DNA of 64,000 nt from Thermophagus sp052400625. Its GTDB lineage: Bacteria; Bacteroidota; Bacteroidia; Bacteroidales; Marinilabiliaceae. The stretch lies in the NCBI GenBank assembly GCA_052400625.1, contig JBQTGH010000005.1; one strand, written 5' to 3'. The notes under the pieces were generated by a model. It saw only the letters and a list, made by a program, of their open reading frames with translations. It was not told where the DNA came from and did not search any database. Made by a program: the position numbers and the translations under genes. The stretch's first letter is position 1. Each line of letters starts with the position of its first letter. Of the stretch, positions 1 to 10,135 are shown piece after piece.

Positions 1-76
1 CTTTTTTCTTGTCTGTCATAAACTGCAATATTAAGATTGATTAGTTTATGGACAGAGTTTATTTTACACTCTCAAA

Positions 77-109
77 AAATCAAACTCTCTGGAACAGAAA
101 GTTTGATTT
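77..109 (-). terminator. Intrinsic terminator of the GH31 gene
   Basis: Perfect 10-bp inverted repeat (arms 77-86 and 100-109, arm AAATCAAACT) separated by 13 bases. Read on the minus strand it is followed by a run of six T (complement of 74-79). It lies about 130 bp after the stop codon of the GH31 gene, as expected for a Rho-independent terminator. Confidence 0.7.
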
Positions 110-235
110 AAATTTTAATCAACCTGAGCTCTATTTTCCAAACCTCATTTTTGGCAAGTTTCCGTTATTGAAAGTTCAAACACCATTAAAATGATACATC
201 TCCGCAAAAAATTAACGAAGATAATAAGGAGGCAA

Positions 236-3200
236 TTAATGAATCAACAATCTTGCAGTACGAATACAGGATGACGAAATAAGTTGAACCACATAAAAGC
301 CTGGGAAGTTCATCTCAAAACTGGTTTTATCTCCATCCACCGGTTGATCATGAACCATTCTACCATTTATATCAAAAACCTTCAATTTTGATTTTGCTGA
401 CAATTGACCCTCTTTCAATATCCCCTCTACATTCACAGTCTCACCTGCCTCCGCAAAATTAGGATAAACCATAAAACAGGATAATGATTCAAGCTTAAGT
501 TCCACCGGACAAGTTTGGTACATATTTCCACTATCATCAACCATTTTCACCACATATATCTCTCCACTATCTGAATCATTATCGGCATTACCTGCAGGAG
601 GAGAATAAGTCATATTCTGACTAACCAATCCTCCATCTACATACCACGCAAACTCTTTAAACTTATATCCACCATTTAAAACCGGATTGTTATTCACCGT
701 AAGCGAATTATCCTCATTCTGAATTACCAGGTCTGAAAAATCAAATGGTCTGTTTATCTTAAGCTGATAGGATTTTTTGTCCACTCCATTCTCCGAAGAA
801 ATGGTAAACTCAAAAATATTCATTCCAGGATCTGTTGCGGTGAAATGAATTACATTTCCTACATCAACCGTTTTCCCCTGTATAGGTACAATTTTTATTT
901 CAAGAGGTTGATCCATCATTTCACAATCTAACGCATATACTTCATCCAAGTTGGTCCATTCAACTCCGTTTATATAAACCCCATATAAGAAAGAATCGGT
1001 GTAGCGGGCATAAATAGTCTCCTTCAACAAATCTACTTTAATCACATAAACACCCGATTTATCGCTTTCTATACTCCACTTATGATCACCCGGATAATTC
1101 TCATATATGTATCGCGAACCAAAAATTGATTCCTGTGGTGTTTTAGGATGAAAAGAAACCGGACCCCAATCATTTTGGCCCAAAAACTTAAATTGATTCC
1201 TGTCATCACCTGTTGCAGCCTCTTTTAACTCACCTGAAAAGACATACAAGTTCGGATTTTCTTCATCCCTTTTAAGTCGAATTGCCCTACCAGCATCCCA
1301 ACCATTTTCTGTAGCTCCCCCAACAATATACAAATCTTCCCTTGCCCTGAAAAGTTCCCCTTCAAACGTTTTCCCAATAGCATTAATTTTCAACTTGTAA
1401 GAATCATCAGGAATATCCACTCTCCATCCGGTTAATTCTGAATCAAAAGTTGCTTTCATTGGACTAATACCTACAGCTTCCACATGCTCAGAAGAGGGAA
1501 CATAAAAGACAGTATTGCTCTGTACAGATGGGGTATTCATAATTTTAAACTCACCAGATAGTAACTCTCCGTGATAACGAAAATATCCAGGCGTCTGACT
1601 TGGATCTTCAGTCAATACTGCTACATTTCCTGGAATTGCAGAACCAACAATCCACAATTTAGTCCCATCAGTGTTTACACCATCTTTTTCATCTGTCTCA
1701 GAATCTCCATAATACGATTCTGATTCAGGGGAATTACCAAGCAAAATAAAATCTCTCCACTCTTTTATTTCCTCCGTTGGAGCATTTTTTAAGCCTAATA
1801 ATAATTCAAAAGATTTTTCAATATTTTCATCAAACTCCTGTAGTAAGGTCAATGTAAGATCAGGCTCTAAGGCAATTTTTTCGGCAGTTTGGCATAACTC
1901 GGAAAACTCTTCCGGGAGAGTCTCATCAATTCTCACAGTTAATGAATCTCGGCACTGAAGTAATCTTTTCATTTGCCCTGCTTTCCCGGCAAACAATTCA
2001 TCTGCCTCTGCCTGATTGTCATTAAAGTCCACATCCACAACGGTCTTAAGATCACATTTTTTCGGTAAAATATTAATTACAATGGCCAATTCTTTCCCAT
2101 CATAACTCCAAAAACCTTCACGTGGAACGGAGGAATATTCATAATTAATACCATCAACAATGACTTTATCCGGAGGAAGTTTCGACATTAATCGCAACTC
2201 ATAACTCCGTTCATCGGGCATATTAGAAAACGCACCATTTCGGGGATGAATAATATATTGCCCTTGCTGTTCATCTGTAATTTGTTCAATTTTAGTTTTT
2301 GTATAGGCTCCATGTTGATAGTTATTATTATCTCCCTCATCTTCATACAAGGAGAATTCACCTCCTTCTCCTGGAACGAACCTAACAACCAAGGTATCAG
2401 GCCTATCTTTTAAATGTTTAATACCAGAAAACATCGGTATTACTGCTCCACTTTTGTAAAAGAAAGGGATTTCATCCTGCGCAAAAATTCTTTTATAATT
2501 CTGCTTTCCTTCCAGTATAGTTCCTGTTGCTGCTTCAACCCACTCTCCTTCGGGTAACCAAATCGACTTGGAAGCGGTACCTATCTCATTTTCAGAGGCT
2601 GTTACAATTGGAGATACCAATATTTGATCACCAAACATATAAGATGTTTCTTGCTTATATGCTTCATTGTCAGCCGGGGAATCATAATAAAGTGGCCTGC
2701 AAAGAGAAACTCCTGTATCATAGGCCTGCCGGGCACTGGTGTAGATATAGGGAATCAAAGCATACCGCAACTCAAGCGCATCACGCATAAGTTCAAAATT
2801 CGGATATTTCCAGATGCGTCGCTCTATATGTTCAGCATTTGTAGCATGTGTACGGGTAATTGGCGAAAAAACACCAAACTGAATCCATCGTAAATACAAC
2901 TCGGGATTGTTTGGACCTGCCTGATTATGTCCCCCAAGATCATGACTCCAATAACCGTAAGCAACATTAGATGCTGTAGAATTAAAATATATCTGAAAAG
3001 CTAACGTGGGAAATGTAGCCCAGCTGTCCCCTGAAAATCCGATAGGATAGCGATGGTTACCCAACCCTCCCCAACGATGAAAAATCATAGGGCGCCGTTC
3101 GGGCCTATTTACTTTCATATCATTGTAAAAAACATAATTCAGCCAAAACGTATTACCCAAATCATCCATCTCGGGAGCAAGCATCCATTGCTGCCAATCC

Positions 3201-4309
3201 AACCACCAAAAATCAACACCTATATCCTCAAGTGGACGCAGTATATTCTTGAAAAACTTTTCATAGAATGTCTGATTCTCAATATTCCATTTAATGGTTT
3301 GATCGGCTGGAAGTCCCAAGTCATTTGCCAGGTCAATAAAATGATCCTCATGAGTACCTATTCCATCAGCAGGATGAAGATTCAAAGTAGTTTTTAATTC
3401 ATTTTGATGTAACCATTCAATAAAACCTTCAGGATCTGGGAACAAATCCCTGTTCCAACTCCAACCTGTCCAACCATCCCTGTGCCAATCCATGTCGACT
3501 ACCATTACATCGATAGGAATATCATGATGTTTTATGTCATTAACGATTTCCATGAAATCCTGAGCTGAATACTTCTCATACTTTGAGTACCAATAACCAA
3601 AAGCATAAAGAGGAGGCATAGGCTGCTTACCCCCTATTTTGGTAAAATCAAGCAATGCCTTTTTAAAATCGTTTCCATAAGCCATGAAATACCAATCAAT
3701 TTTGTTCCCCGGATCAGGCTGAGCAACCCAGTCAAAAGCGCCGCCCTGATCTTCAAACAATAAGCTTCGACTGGTATCTCCGTTTCGTTTAGCTTCATCC
3801 AGCAAAACCCAGCCTGAACGAGACAAGAGGCCATCTTCCATACCATTTCGGAGATTATCTCCGCTGGAATGATCCAATGTACGCAAAGTACCCTTAAGAT
3901 TTAACGGATCCTGCTTCCCCGGATACCAATAGGTCGAAAACCCGGGCAGATTTATAGAAATCTTTAAGTTTTCAGAACTGACAGGATTTGTAACAGGATA
4001 AGTCCCCAACTTATACCTTAATTCCAACTTTTCTGTTTCAATGTATAAATACCCGTCTTTTGTAAAGGTATTATATTCAGGAACAGGTAATCGTCTGTTA
4101 ACAACAATAAAGGAAGCCCGGTCTTCAAAATTCTTGCTATCACTCCACTCAATTCGTATCATTTCAGGAGTAAGAACTGTAAACCGCATATTCCCTGACA
4201 AAACTATTGCTTGTGGGTCAGCAACCGGATTTTCCTGACCTTGAGTTTTAACAAGAAATACCAGCATTAAAGCCAATAAAAAGAAAATCTTCTTTATAAA
4301 AAAATTCAT
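236..4309 (-). CDS. Secreted GH31 glycoside hydrolase with SusE/F-like modules and T9SS sorting domain
   Basis: An exo-acting alpha-glycosidase of family GH31 (alpha-glucosidase or alpha-xylosidase type). Residues 1-24 form a signal peptide ending in TQGQ. A mutarotase-like N-terminal domain is followed by the TIM barrel (about 235-560). The expected nucleophile is D371 in FWWLDWQQW and the acid/base is D428 in FSGDSWATF. A DUF5110-like domain follows (about 650-720). Two segments from about 883 (LWIVGSAIPGN) and 991 (LYIVGGATENGWDAG) resemble the domains of SusE/SusF lipoproteins, and the last 80 residues (from CFMVYPN, about 1277) form a type IX secretion C-terminal domain. At 1357 residues it is much longer than a bare GH31 (about 700-900). 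It lies downstream of, and in the same direction as, the HTCS regulator. Family assignment is firm; substrate is not, since GH31 covers several alpha-glycosides. Confidence 0.92.
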   Translation of the reverse strand: MNFFIKKIFFLLALMLVFLVKTQGQENPVADPQAIVLSGNMRFTVLTPEMIRIEWSDSKNFEDRASFIVVNRRLPVPEYNTFTKDGYLYIETEKLELRYKLGTYPVTNPVSSENLKISINLPGFSTYWYPGKQDPLNLKGTLRTLDHSSGDNLRNGMEDGLLSRSGWVLLDEAKRNGDTSRSLLFEDQGGAFDWVAQPDPGNKIDWYFMAYGNDFKKALLDFTKIGGKQPMPPLYAFGYWYSKYEKYSAQDFMEIVNDIKHHDIPIDVMVVDMDWHRDGWTGWSWNRDLFPDPEGFIEWLHQNELKTTLNLHPADGIGTHEDHFIDLANDLGLPADQTIKWNIENQTFYEKFFKNILRPLEDIGVDFWWLDWQQWMLAPEMDDLGNTFWLNYVFYNDMKVNRPERRPMIFHRWGGLGNHRYPIGFSGDSWATFPTLAFQIYFNSTASNVAYGYWSHDLGGHNQAGPNNPELYLRWIQFGVFSPITRTHATNAEHIERRIWKYPNFELMRDALELRYALIPYIYTSARQAYDTGVSLCRPLYYDSPADNEAYKQETSYMFGDQILVSPIVTASENEIGTASKSIWLPEGEWVEAATGTILEGKQNYKRIFAQDEIPFFYKSGAVIPMFSGIKHLKDRPDTLVVRFVPGEGGEFSLYEDEGDNNNYQHGAYTKTKIEQITDEQQGQYIIHPRNGAFSNMPDERSYELRLMSKLPPDKVIVDGINYEYSSVPREGFWSYDGKELAIVINILPKKCDLKTVVDVDFNDNQAEADELFAGKAGQMKRLLQCRDSLTVRIDETLPEEFSELCQTAEKIALEPDLTLTLLQEFDENIEKSFELLLGLKNAPTEEIKEWRDFILLGNSPESESYYGDSETDEKDGVNTDGTKLWIVGSAIPGNVAVLTEDPSQTPGYFRYHGELLSGEFKIMNTPSVQSNTVFYVPSSEHVEAVGISPMKATFDSELTGWRVDIPDDSYKLKINAIGKTFEGELFRAREDLYIVGGATENGWDAGRAIRLKRDEENPNLYVFSGELKEAATGDDRNQFKFLGQNDWGPVSFHPKTPQESIFGSRYIYENYPGDHKWSIESDKSGVYVIKVDLLKETIYARYTDSFLYGVYINGVEWTNLDEVYALDCEMMDQPLEIKIVPIQGKTVDVGNVIHFTATDPGMNIFEFTISSENGVDKKSYQLKINRPFDFSDLVIQNEDNSLTVNNNPVLNGGYKFKEFAWYVDGGLVSQNMTYSPPAGNADNDSDSGEIYVVKMVDDSGNMYQTCPVELKLESLSCFMVYPNFAEAGETVNVEGILKEGQLSAKSKLKVFDINGRMVHDQPVDGDKTSFEMNFPGFYVVQLISSSCIRTARLLIH

Positions 4310-4505
4310 TATTCCTTATTTTTAAATTAGTTGAAAAAATCATCGAAGGACAAACTTAATCCGATATTCGTAAAACAATCATGCCATTTCTGTCATTTGT
4401 ATGTAAAATTCTGTCAAAAACTATACCCCAGGAAACACACCTGTTTTTAGACAAAAACAAGCCAATTGATGACCAAAAAAGGACACCTGTAAATTTGCCA
4501 TCAAA

Positions 4506-7500
4506 CTATCGAAGCCATCCTGTTGGGGAAACCCCAAATTGCTTTTTAAAAGCTTTTGAAAAATAGGAAGGAGAACTAAAGCCAACCAAAAAACAAACTT
4601 CATTCACTCTTATTCCTTCCTGAATATAAGTAGCAGCCTTTTTCAGTTTTGTGAGTAAAATAAATTCATTGGGAGTCAACTCAGATATTCCTTTAATCTT
4701 TCGATGCAGACTTGACCTACTCATATTCAAATTACTGGCAAGCTGATCAACATTGAATCGGGGATCAGAAATATTTTCATGGATGATATCGGTAACACGT
4801 TTAAGAAACTCCTCGTCAGCTTTTGTAGGAGCAATACTTCTGATTTTCTCAAGAGGTGAATTAACAAAAGATTCTTTCAGCTTATTTCGATTAGATAGCA
4901 GATTGAATACCTGAGCCAACAAATACTCCATAGAAAAAGGTTTTTCAACATAAGCATCAGCCCCCACATCCAATCCTTCAATCTTCGATTGAAGATTTGC
5001 TCTCGCCGTCAAAAGAATTATAGGAATATGACTATAATCCAGATTAGATTTAACCTCTTCACAGAACTGCAAGCCATCCATAACCGGCATTGTTATATCT
5101 GAAATAATTATATCCACATGCTCCTCTTCAAGTTTTTTCAGGCCATCAACACCATTAACTGCCTTATTAATGTTGTAATGACGACTTAACTGATTACACA
5201 AAAAGTTCCTGAAATCTACATCATCTTCAACAACCAAAAGAGACGGCTTAGTTAATTTCGCAAATCTATCAGCAGCCTCCGAAACCTGATAGTCTGGCGC
5301 ATCTACCGAATCCAAAGATTTAATGCGAATAGAATTTGGCTGTTTAAGAGGCAACACTAAACGGAATACATTTAATGTAGCATGCGAATTCAAACACTCC
5401 AGGGTTCCATTGTGCAACTCAGCCAATGAACGAGCCAAAGGCAACCCCAACCCTGTACCGGCAATAACATGTTCTTGTTTTTTATTATCTATTTGATAAA
5501 ATGGCTCAAATATTTTTTCCTGAATCGCCTCATCTATTTTATCTCCATCATTACTAATTGTAACAATAAATGTCTCGTTTTCCTGTGTTAGTTCAAGGTT
5601 AATGTACGATTCTGAATATTTAATGGCATTACTAAATAAATTACTCAGGATCTTTGTCAGAGCCTCCTTATCCACATCTGCATAAAAATTTTCTGATGGT
5701 AGAGATTTCTCAACATGGAGATTACGATTTAGTGCTGCAGCAGCAAATCTCATATATACCTCCTCTATCAATTCAGGAATATCAATCTCAATATAATTAA
5801 GCAAAAAGTTCTCCTGCTCTGTCTTCCTGAAATCCAATAATTGATTGCTCAAATCCAACAATCTATTGGTATTTCGGTCGATAACTTTCAGGTATTCCTC
5901 TCGTTCTTTAGCAGTTACCTTTTCATTTAAAATATAATCGAGAGGTCCTTTTATCAAACTCAATGGAGTCCTGATTTCATGAGTAATATTAGTAAAGAAT
6001 GCAATTTTGGCATTATACATCTCTTTGGATTTCTCATTCTCGAAAACTTCCTGACGATGCCTGTTCTTTGCCCGAATTTTATTTCTGTAAATAATAAACA
6101 ATAAAACAATTAACCCAAACCCAACGCCAGCATAGGTAATATAAGCCCAAATGGTAAGATAAAAAGGTGGACGAATGTATAGTTTTACAAAAGCATAATC
6201 ATCGTTCCAAACGTTATTATTATTTGATGCCTTTACCTTGAAAACATAATTACCCGGTGGTATATTTGAATACACCGCTTTATTTACTTTTCCCGGAGAG
6301 ATCCAATCTTTATCAAATCCATCAAGCATGTATTTGTATTGGTTTTTTTCGGGGGCCACAAAGCTTAAAGCGGCAAAATAAAAGCTAAAGCTTGTTTGGT
6401 TATAATCCAACTCAATTTGCTCGGTAAACTCAATTGATTGTTTAAGAGGTGAATTCAATTCTCCCGGCTTAACCGGAGTATTAAAAAGATCAAACTGAGT
6501 TATGTAAACAGGAGGAGGTATTATATTAGAAATAAACGTAGTTGGATCAAAAGAAATAAAACCATCTAATCCTCCAAAATATAATTGACCGTTTTTGTCC
6601 TTAATACCCGATTTATAATTAAACTGATCACTCAGTAATCCGTCACTCTTGGTGTACTTTTTAATTGAAAAGTCGTTTAAACTCATACAAACAAGTCCCT
6701 GATTTGTAGAAAACCAAAGATTTGAAAAATCATCTTCCACAATTTTAAAGACTACATTGTTGGGCAAGCCCTCACCGGAAGCAAACGTTTCAAAACTCTC
6801 ATCATCAGGATAGTATCTACACACACCCCCCCCTTCGGTAGTAACCCACAGAGACATTTGACTGTCCTCAAATAAAGAAATTACTTTATTGTGTGATAAA
6901 CTCGTTGAATCTCCTGGATTGTTTTTAAAAACTGTCCATTCATTATTGGCGGGATTAAATCGGAAAAGACCCTTTCCCAAACTTGCAACCCAAATCATTC
7001 CATCCTTGGTTTGCAAAATATCACTTATAAAAATACTTTTCATAAACGAAACCCGAGTAAAATCATCAGTCTCCGGATTGTAGTAGCACAATCCATAAAG
7101 TGTCCCAATCCATACACGCCCGGAATGATCTTTATAAATGGAAAAAATGCTATTATCAGGAAGAGAGTTTTCCTGATTACTCTTGTCATAATGCCTGACA
7201 ATTTTTTTGGTTTTCAGATCCATTATTTCCAAACCGTGATTGTAAGTCCCAATCCACAAAAGATCCCCATCTACAAGCAATCCATGAATATTATTAAAAG
7301 AAATACTACCAGGCTGCCCATCTGGGAAAAAATGCTCAAAAACATTTTTATTCGGATCATACAAACTCAGACCCCCATCCTCTGTCCCAATCCAAATATC
7401 TCCGTTTTCAGCCAATTGAAACTCCCTGATCCTCCTGCCAACCATTGTATAACGTTTATCTATTTTCTCTATGGGGTAAAACTTATTAAACGGCGTATAC

Positions 7501-8513
7501 TGATAGGGATAATAATTCACACCTCCGAAATAGGTGCCAATCCAAACACCTCCCTCCCTGTCTTTATAGATGGAATAAACCGCATTATCTGACAAAGAAT
7601 ATGGATCAAAATGACTATGTTTAAGAAACTCAACCTTTTTCTTCTGAATATCAAAAGTACAGACACCCCCTCCGGTTGCAAACCATATTTCCTGATCCGA
7701 CTTTCGTATCACATCCCTGAAAAAAAGAGAAGAAAAATTCTGTAATGGTAAAAATTGTTCGATCTTATTGGTTACCAGATTAAGTCGTTTAACGCCACTA
7801 TTGGCAGTTGTAATAAAAAGATCATTGTAATTATCCTGAAATATCCTGAAAACATCATCATTGTTCGAATCCTGCTCTTCTGGAGTAGAAAATACGGCCT
7901 TTTCAAACCGCTGTTTTTCATCATCAAAGTAGTTGAGTCCTCCACCATGAGTACCTATCCAAACCTTATTTTCTTTATCAACGTGGATACACCAGGCATT
8001 AACAACTGCATCCAGTTCATAAAATTTAAGTTTCCCGTTATCTGGATCATATGAAAACACTCCCTGCCAATCCACAGCAAACCAATAAATACCGTCATGA
8101 TCCTGTTTTATATCATTTACCTCATTTTTTATTCCTATTCCGTTACTTGTGGTAACATCAAACAACTCAAAACGATCCTGATCAGGGTGATAAATGTAAG
8201 CGCCAACATCGGTACCCACCCATATTCTTCCATTAGAATCCTGAAACAGAGAACGAATACAATTGTTCCCAATACTGGTGGAATCATTTTTTTCATGCCT
8301 GTAATTCCGAAATTGGAATCCATCATAACGTGAAAGACCATCCTTTGTTCCAAACCACATAAATCCCCTGTCATCCTGCAAAATACAATACACTGTATTT
8401 TGAGCCAATCCGTCTTCTGCATCCAAACGAATAAAATAAGGACTATTACCGCCAATTAAAGCAGAGGTATTAAAGACCCCAATTATTACGCATATAAAAA
8501 GCAAACTTCTCAT
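4506..8513 (-). CDS. Hybrid two-component system regulator (HTCS)
   Basis: A one-protein sensor-regulator typical of Bacteroidota polysaccharide loci. After a signal peptide, residues about 25-690 hold a two-component-regulator propeller with repeated W[IV]GT and GL-type blades. A Y_Y_Y domain follows (about 705-780), then one membrane segment (about 786-809). The kinase core has the phospho-accepting His at H845 (TNITHEIRTPL), then the HATPase domain (GTGLGLPLARSL). The receiver domain has the acceptor Asp at about D1139 (ISDITMPVMDG), and an AraC-type helix-turn-helix closes the protein. All key residues are intact. The periplasmic propeller should bind an oligosaccharide released by the locus, and the AraC domain should switch on the divergent susC/D operon. 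Family and role are near certain; the inducing sugar is unknown. Confidence 0.96.
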   Translation of the reverse strand: MRSLLFICVIIGVFNTSALIGGNSPYFIRLDAEDGLAQNTVYCILQDDRGFMWFGTKDGLSRYDGFQFRNYRHEKNDSTSIGNNCIRSLFQDSNGRIWVGTDVGAYIYHPDQDRFELFDVTTSNGIGIKNEVNDIKQDHDGIYWFAVDWQGVFSYDPDNGKLKFYELDAVVNAWCIHVDKENKVWIGTHGGGLNYFDDEKQRFEKAVFSTPEEQDSNNDDVFRIFQDNYNDLFITTANSGVKRLNLVTNKIEQFLPLQNFSSLFFRDVIRKSDQEIWFATGGGVCTFDIQKKKVEFLKHSHFDPYSLSDNAVYSIYKDREGGVWIGTYFGGVNYYPYQYTPFNKFYPIEKIDKRYTMVGRRIREFQLAENGDIWIGTEDGGLSLYDPNKNVFEHFFPDGQPGSISFNNIHGLLVDGDLLWIGTYNHGLEIMDLKTKKIVRHYDKSNQENSLPDNSIFSIYKDHSGRVWIGTLYGLCYYNPETDDFTRVSFMKSIFISDILQTKDGMIWVASLGKGLFRFNPANNEWTVFKNNPGDSTSLSHNKVISLFEDSQMSLWVTTEGGGVCRYYPDDESFETFASGEGLPNNVVFKIVEDDFSNLWFSTNQGLVCMSLNDFSIKKYTKSDGLLSDQFNYKSGIKDKNGQLYFGGLDGFISFDPTTFISNIIPPPVYITQFDLFNTPVKPGELNSPLKQSIEFTEQIELDYNQTSFSFYFAALSFVAPEKNQYKYMLDGFDKDWISPGKVNKAVYSNIPPGNYVFKVKASNNNNVWNDDYAFVKLYIRPPFYLTIWAYITYAGVGFGLIVLLFIIYRNKIRAKNRHRQEVFENEKSKEMYNAKIAFFTNITHEIRTPLSLIKGPLDYILNEKVTAKEREEYLKVIDRNTNRLLDLSNQLLDFRKTEQENFLLNYIEIDIPELIEEVYMRFAAAALNRNLHVEKSLPSENFYADVDKEALTKILSNLFSNAIKYSESYINLELTQENETFIVTISNDGDKIDEAIQEKIFEPFYQIDNKKQEHVIAGTGLGLPLARSLAELHNGTLECLNSHATLNVFRLVLPLKQPNSIRIKSLDSVDAPDYQVSEAADRFAKLTKPSLLVVEDDVDFRNFLCNQLSRHYNINKAVNGVDGLKKLEEEHVDIIISDITMPVMDGLQFCEEVKSNLDYSHIPIILLTARANLQSKIEGLDVGADAYVEKPFSMEYLLAQVFNLLSNRNKLKESFVNSPLEKIRSIAPTKADEEFLKRVTDIIHENISDPRFNVDQLASNLNMSRSSLHRKIKGISELTPNEFILLTKLKKAATYIQEGIRVNEVCFLVGFSSPSYFSKAFKKQFGVSPTGWLR

Positions 8514-9091
8514 GAGTGTTAAAATTTTTGAATCACTTAATCTAAAACCTCGCTATTTCCTTGAAAGGGAATAAATAATATTGTTGTGCTTTTAAAAGGC
8601 TTAAGGTCTTTAAGCATAGTCTGGGCAATACCCCAGAGACCTTTTTACAATACCTCCTCAATATTTGGTTACATCGCCACTAACAATGAGAAAGAGTATG
8701 AGGCAATCCTCAAAACCCAAAGGGTTACTCTGAACTATTGCTAAGAGACTTTCAGCCTGTCTACTGTTTACATCTTACCTGTCTTATGACTCTAAGATAG
8801 GTTAAAAGCTTTCCAGGAAATATTTATCCCTTTACCAGAATAAGAAAGTTCTTATACATAAAATCTTCTTTTTTTCACACCTGTTCATTAACAAATACAA
8901 AAGAGGAATCTGACTTCAAAGAAAGAAAAGCTGTTGGCTTAAAGCAACCATGCAGCGGTAATTCTTAAACGTGAACCCCATATTGAAAGAATTTTACATT
9001 AAAATGAAAGAAACCAACTCATCATTATTATAGGTGTAAAATACATTTGTCTGGAAAATTTAGTATTTATTTTTCAATTAAATATAAAACT
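8514..9091. promoter_or_regulatory. Divergent control region between HTCS and the GH43-susCD operon
   Basis: About 580 non-coding bases separate the two divergent units and must hold both promoters and the HTCS target site. I see no coding signal. A short hairpin (arms 8620-8625 and 8632-8637, TCTGGG/CCCAGA) followed by a T-rich stretch could be a structured leader or attenuator. No convincing TTTG / TAnnTTTG pair was identified. Assigning this as regulatory rests on position, not on a recognised site. Confidence 0.5.
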
Positions 9092-10108
9092 ATGAAAAAA
9101 ATGTATCTTTCCTTGTTTCTGGCAACCACAATATCTTTCACGAATGGTTGCAATGGTGAAGAGGGTGTGGACAAAATCATTGAAAAGTCCGAAGAAACGA
9201 CTTATTCAAATCCGGTATATCCCGGAAGCATGCCTGATCCGTCAATCATAAAAGGACGGGATGGGAATTATTACTTATATGCCACTGAAGATATCCGAAA
9301 CACTCCCATCTGTAAATCAGAAGATCTTGTATCTTGGGAATTAATTGGAACAGCATTTTCAGAGGAAACCCGTCCTGATTTTGAGCCCAATGGAGGCCTT
9401 TGGGCTCCTGACATAAATTATATTAATGATCAGTATGTCTTGTATTACTCAATGTCCGTATGGGGTGGCGGCAATACCTGCGGAATAGGAGTGGCTACAG
9501 CAGCAAGCCCCCAAGGGCCGTTCAATGATCAGGGAAAACTTTTCCGTAGCAACGAAATCGGAGTACATAACTCTATCGATCCATTTTACATTGAAGAAGA
9601 CGGAAAGAAATATCTGTTTTGGGGAAGTTTTTTTGGCATTTATGCCATAGAATTGACTGATGATGGACTGAGTTTGAAATATAAAGCAGAAAAAAAACAG
9701 ATAGCAGGAACTGCTTTTGAAGGTGTTTACATTCATAAAAAAGACAATTACTATTACATGTTTGCCTCTGTAGGCTCTTGTTGTGAAGGTGTCAACAGCA
9801 CCTATCATCTGGTTGTTGGTCGTTCAGAGTCATTATTAGGACCTTATGTAGACAAAGAAGGAAAAGACATGATGGACAACGGATATGAGGTTGTAATAGG
9901 CTCTAATGAAAAATTCGTAGGAAATGGGCATTGTTCTGAAATCATCCAGGATAATGAAGGTGTTGATTGGATTCTTTACCATGGAATAGAAGTAGAAAAC
10001 CCGGTAGGAAGAGTTTTACTTCTGGATCAGGTACATTGGGAAAACGGATGGCCGACGGTTAACGATGGCACTCCTTCAATTTCAGCTAAAAAGCCCGTTT
10101 TGGAATAA
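9092..10108 (+). CDS. GH43 family glycosidase lipoprotein (arabinanase-like)
   Basis: A five-bladed propeller glycosidase of family GH43. I start it at the ATG at 9092 because this gives a lipoprotein signal (MKKMYLSLFL, lipobox Cys in FTNGCNGE); a longer frame from TTG at 9047 adds 15 residues without signal-peptide character. The GH43 triad is visible: base D49 (MPDPSII), pKa-modulating D163 (SIDPFYI) and acid E210 (FEGVYI). The HCSEII and LYHGIE stretches near the C-terminus match the arabinan/endo-arabinanase branch. It is the first gene of the operon, 27 bp before susC, so it probably trims side-chain or arabinan-type oligosaccharide at the cell surface. Alternative specificities within GH43, such as beta-xylosidase, cannot be excluded. 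Confidence 0.88.
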   Translation: MKKMYLSLFLATTISFTNGCNGEEGVDKIIEKSEETTYSNPVYPGSMPDPSIIKGRDGNYYLYATEDIRNTPICKSEDLVSWELIGTAFSEETRPDFEPNGGLWAPDINYINDQYVLYYSMSVWGGGNTCGIGVATAASPQGPFNDQGKLFRSNEIGVHNSIDPFYIEEDGKKYLFWGSFFGIYAIELTDDGLSLKYKAEKKQIAGTAFEGVYIHKKDNYYYMFASVGSCCEGVNSTYHLVVGRSESLLGPYVDKEGKDMMDNGYEVVIGSNEKFVGNGHCSEIIQDNEGVDWILYHGIEVENPVGRVLLLDQVHWENGWPTVNDGTPSISAKKPVLE

Positions 10109-10135
10109 AGTTTTAAAAAGTTTTTTTGATTTACA

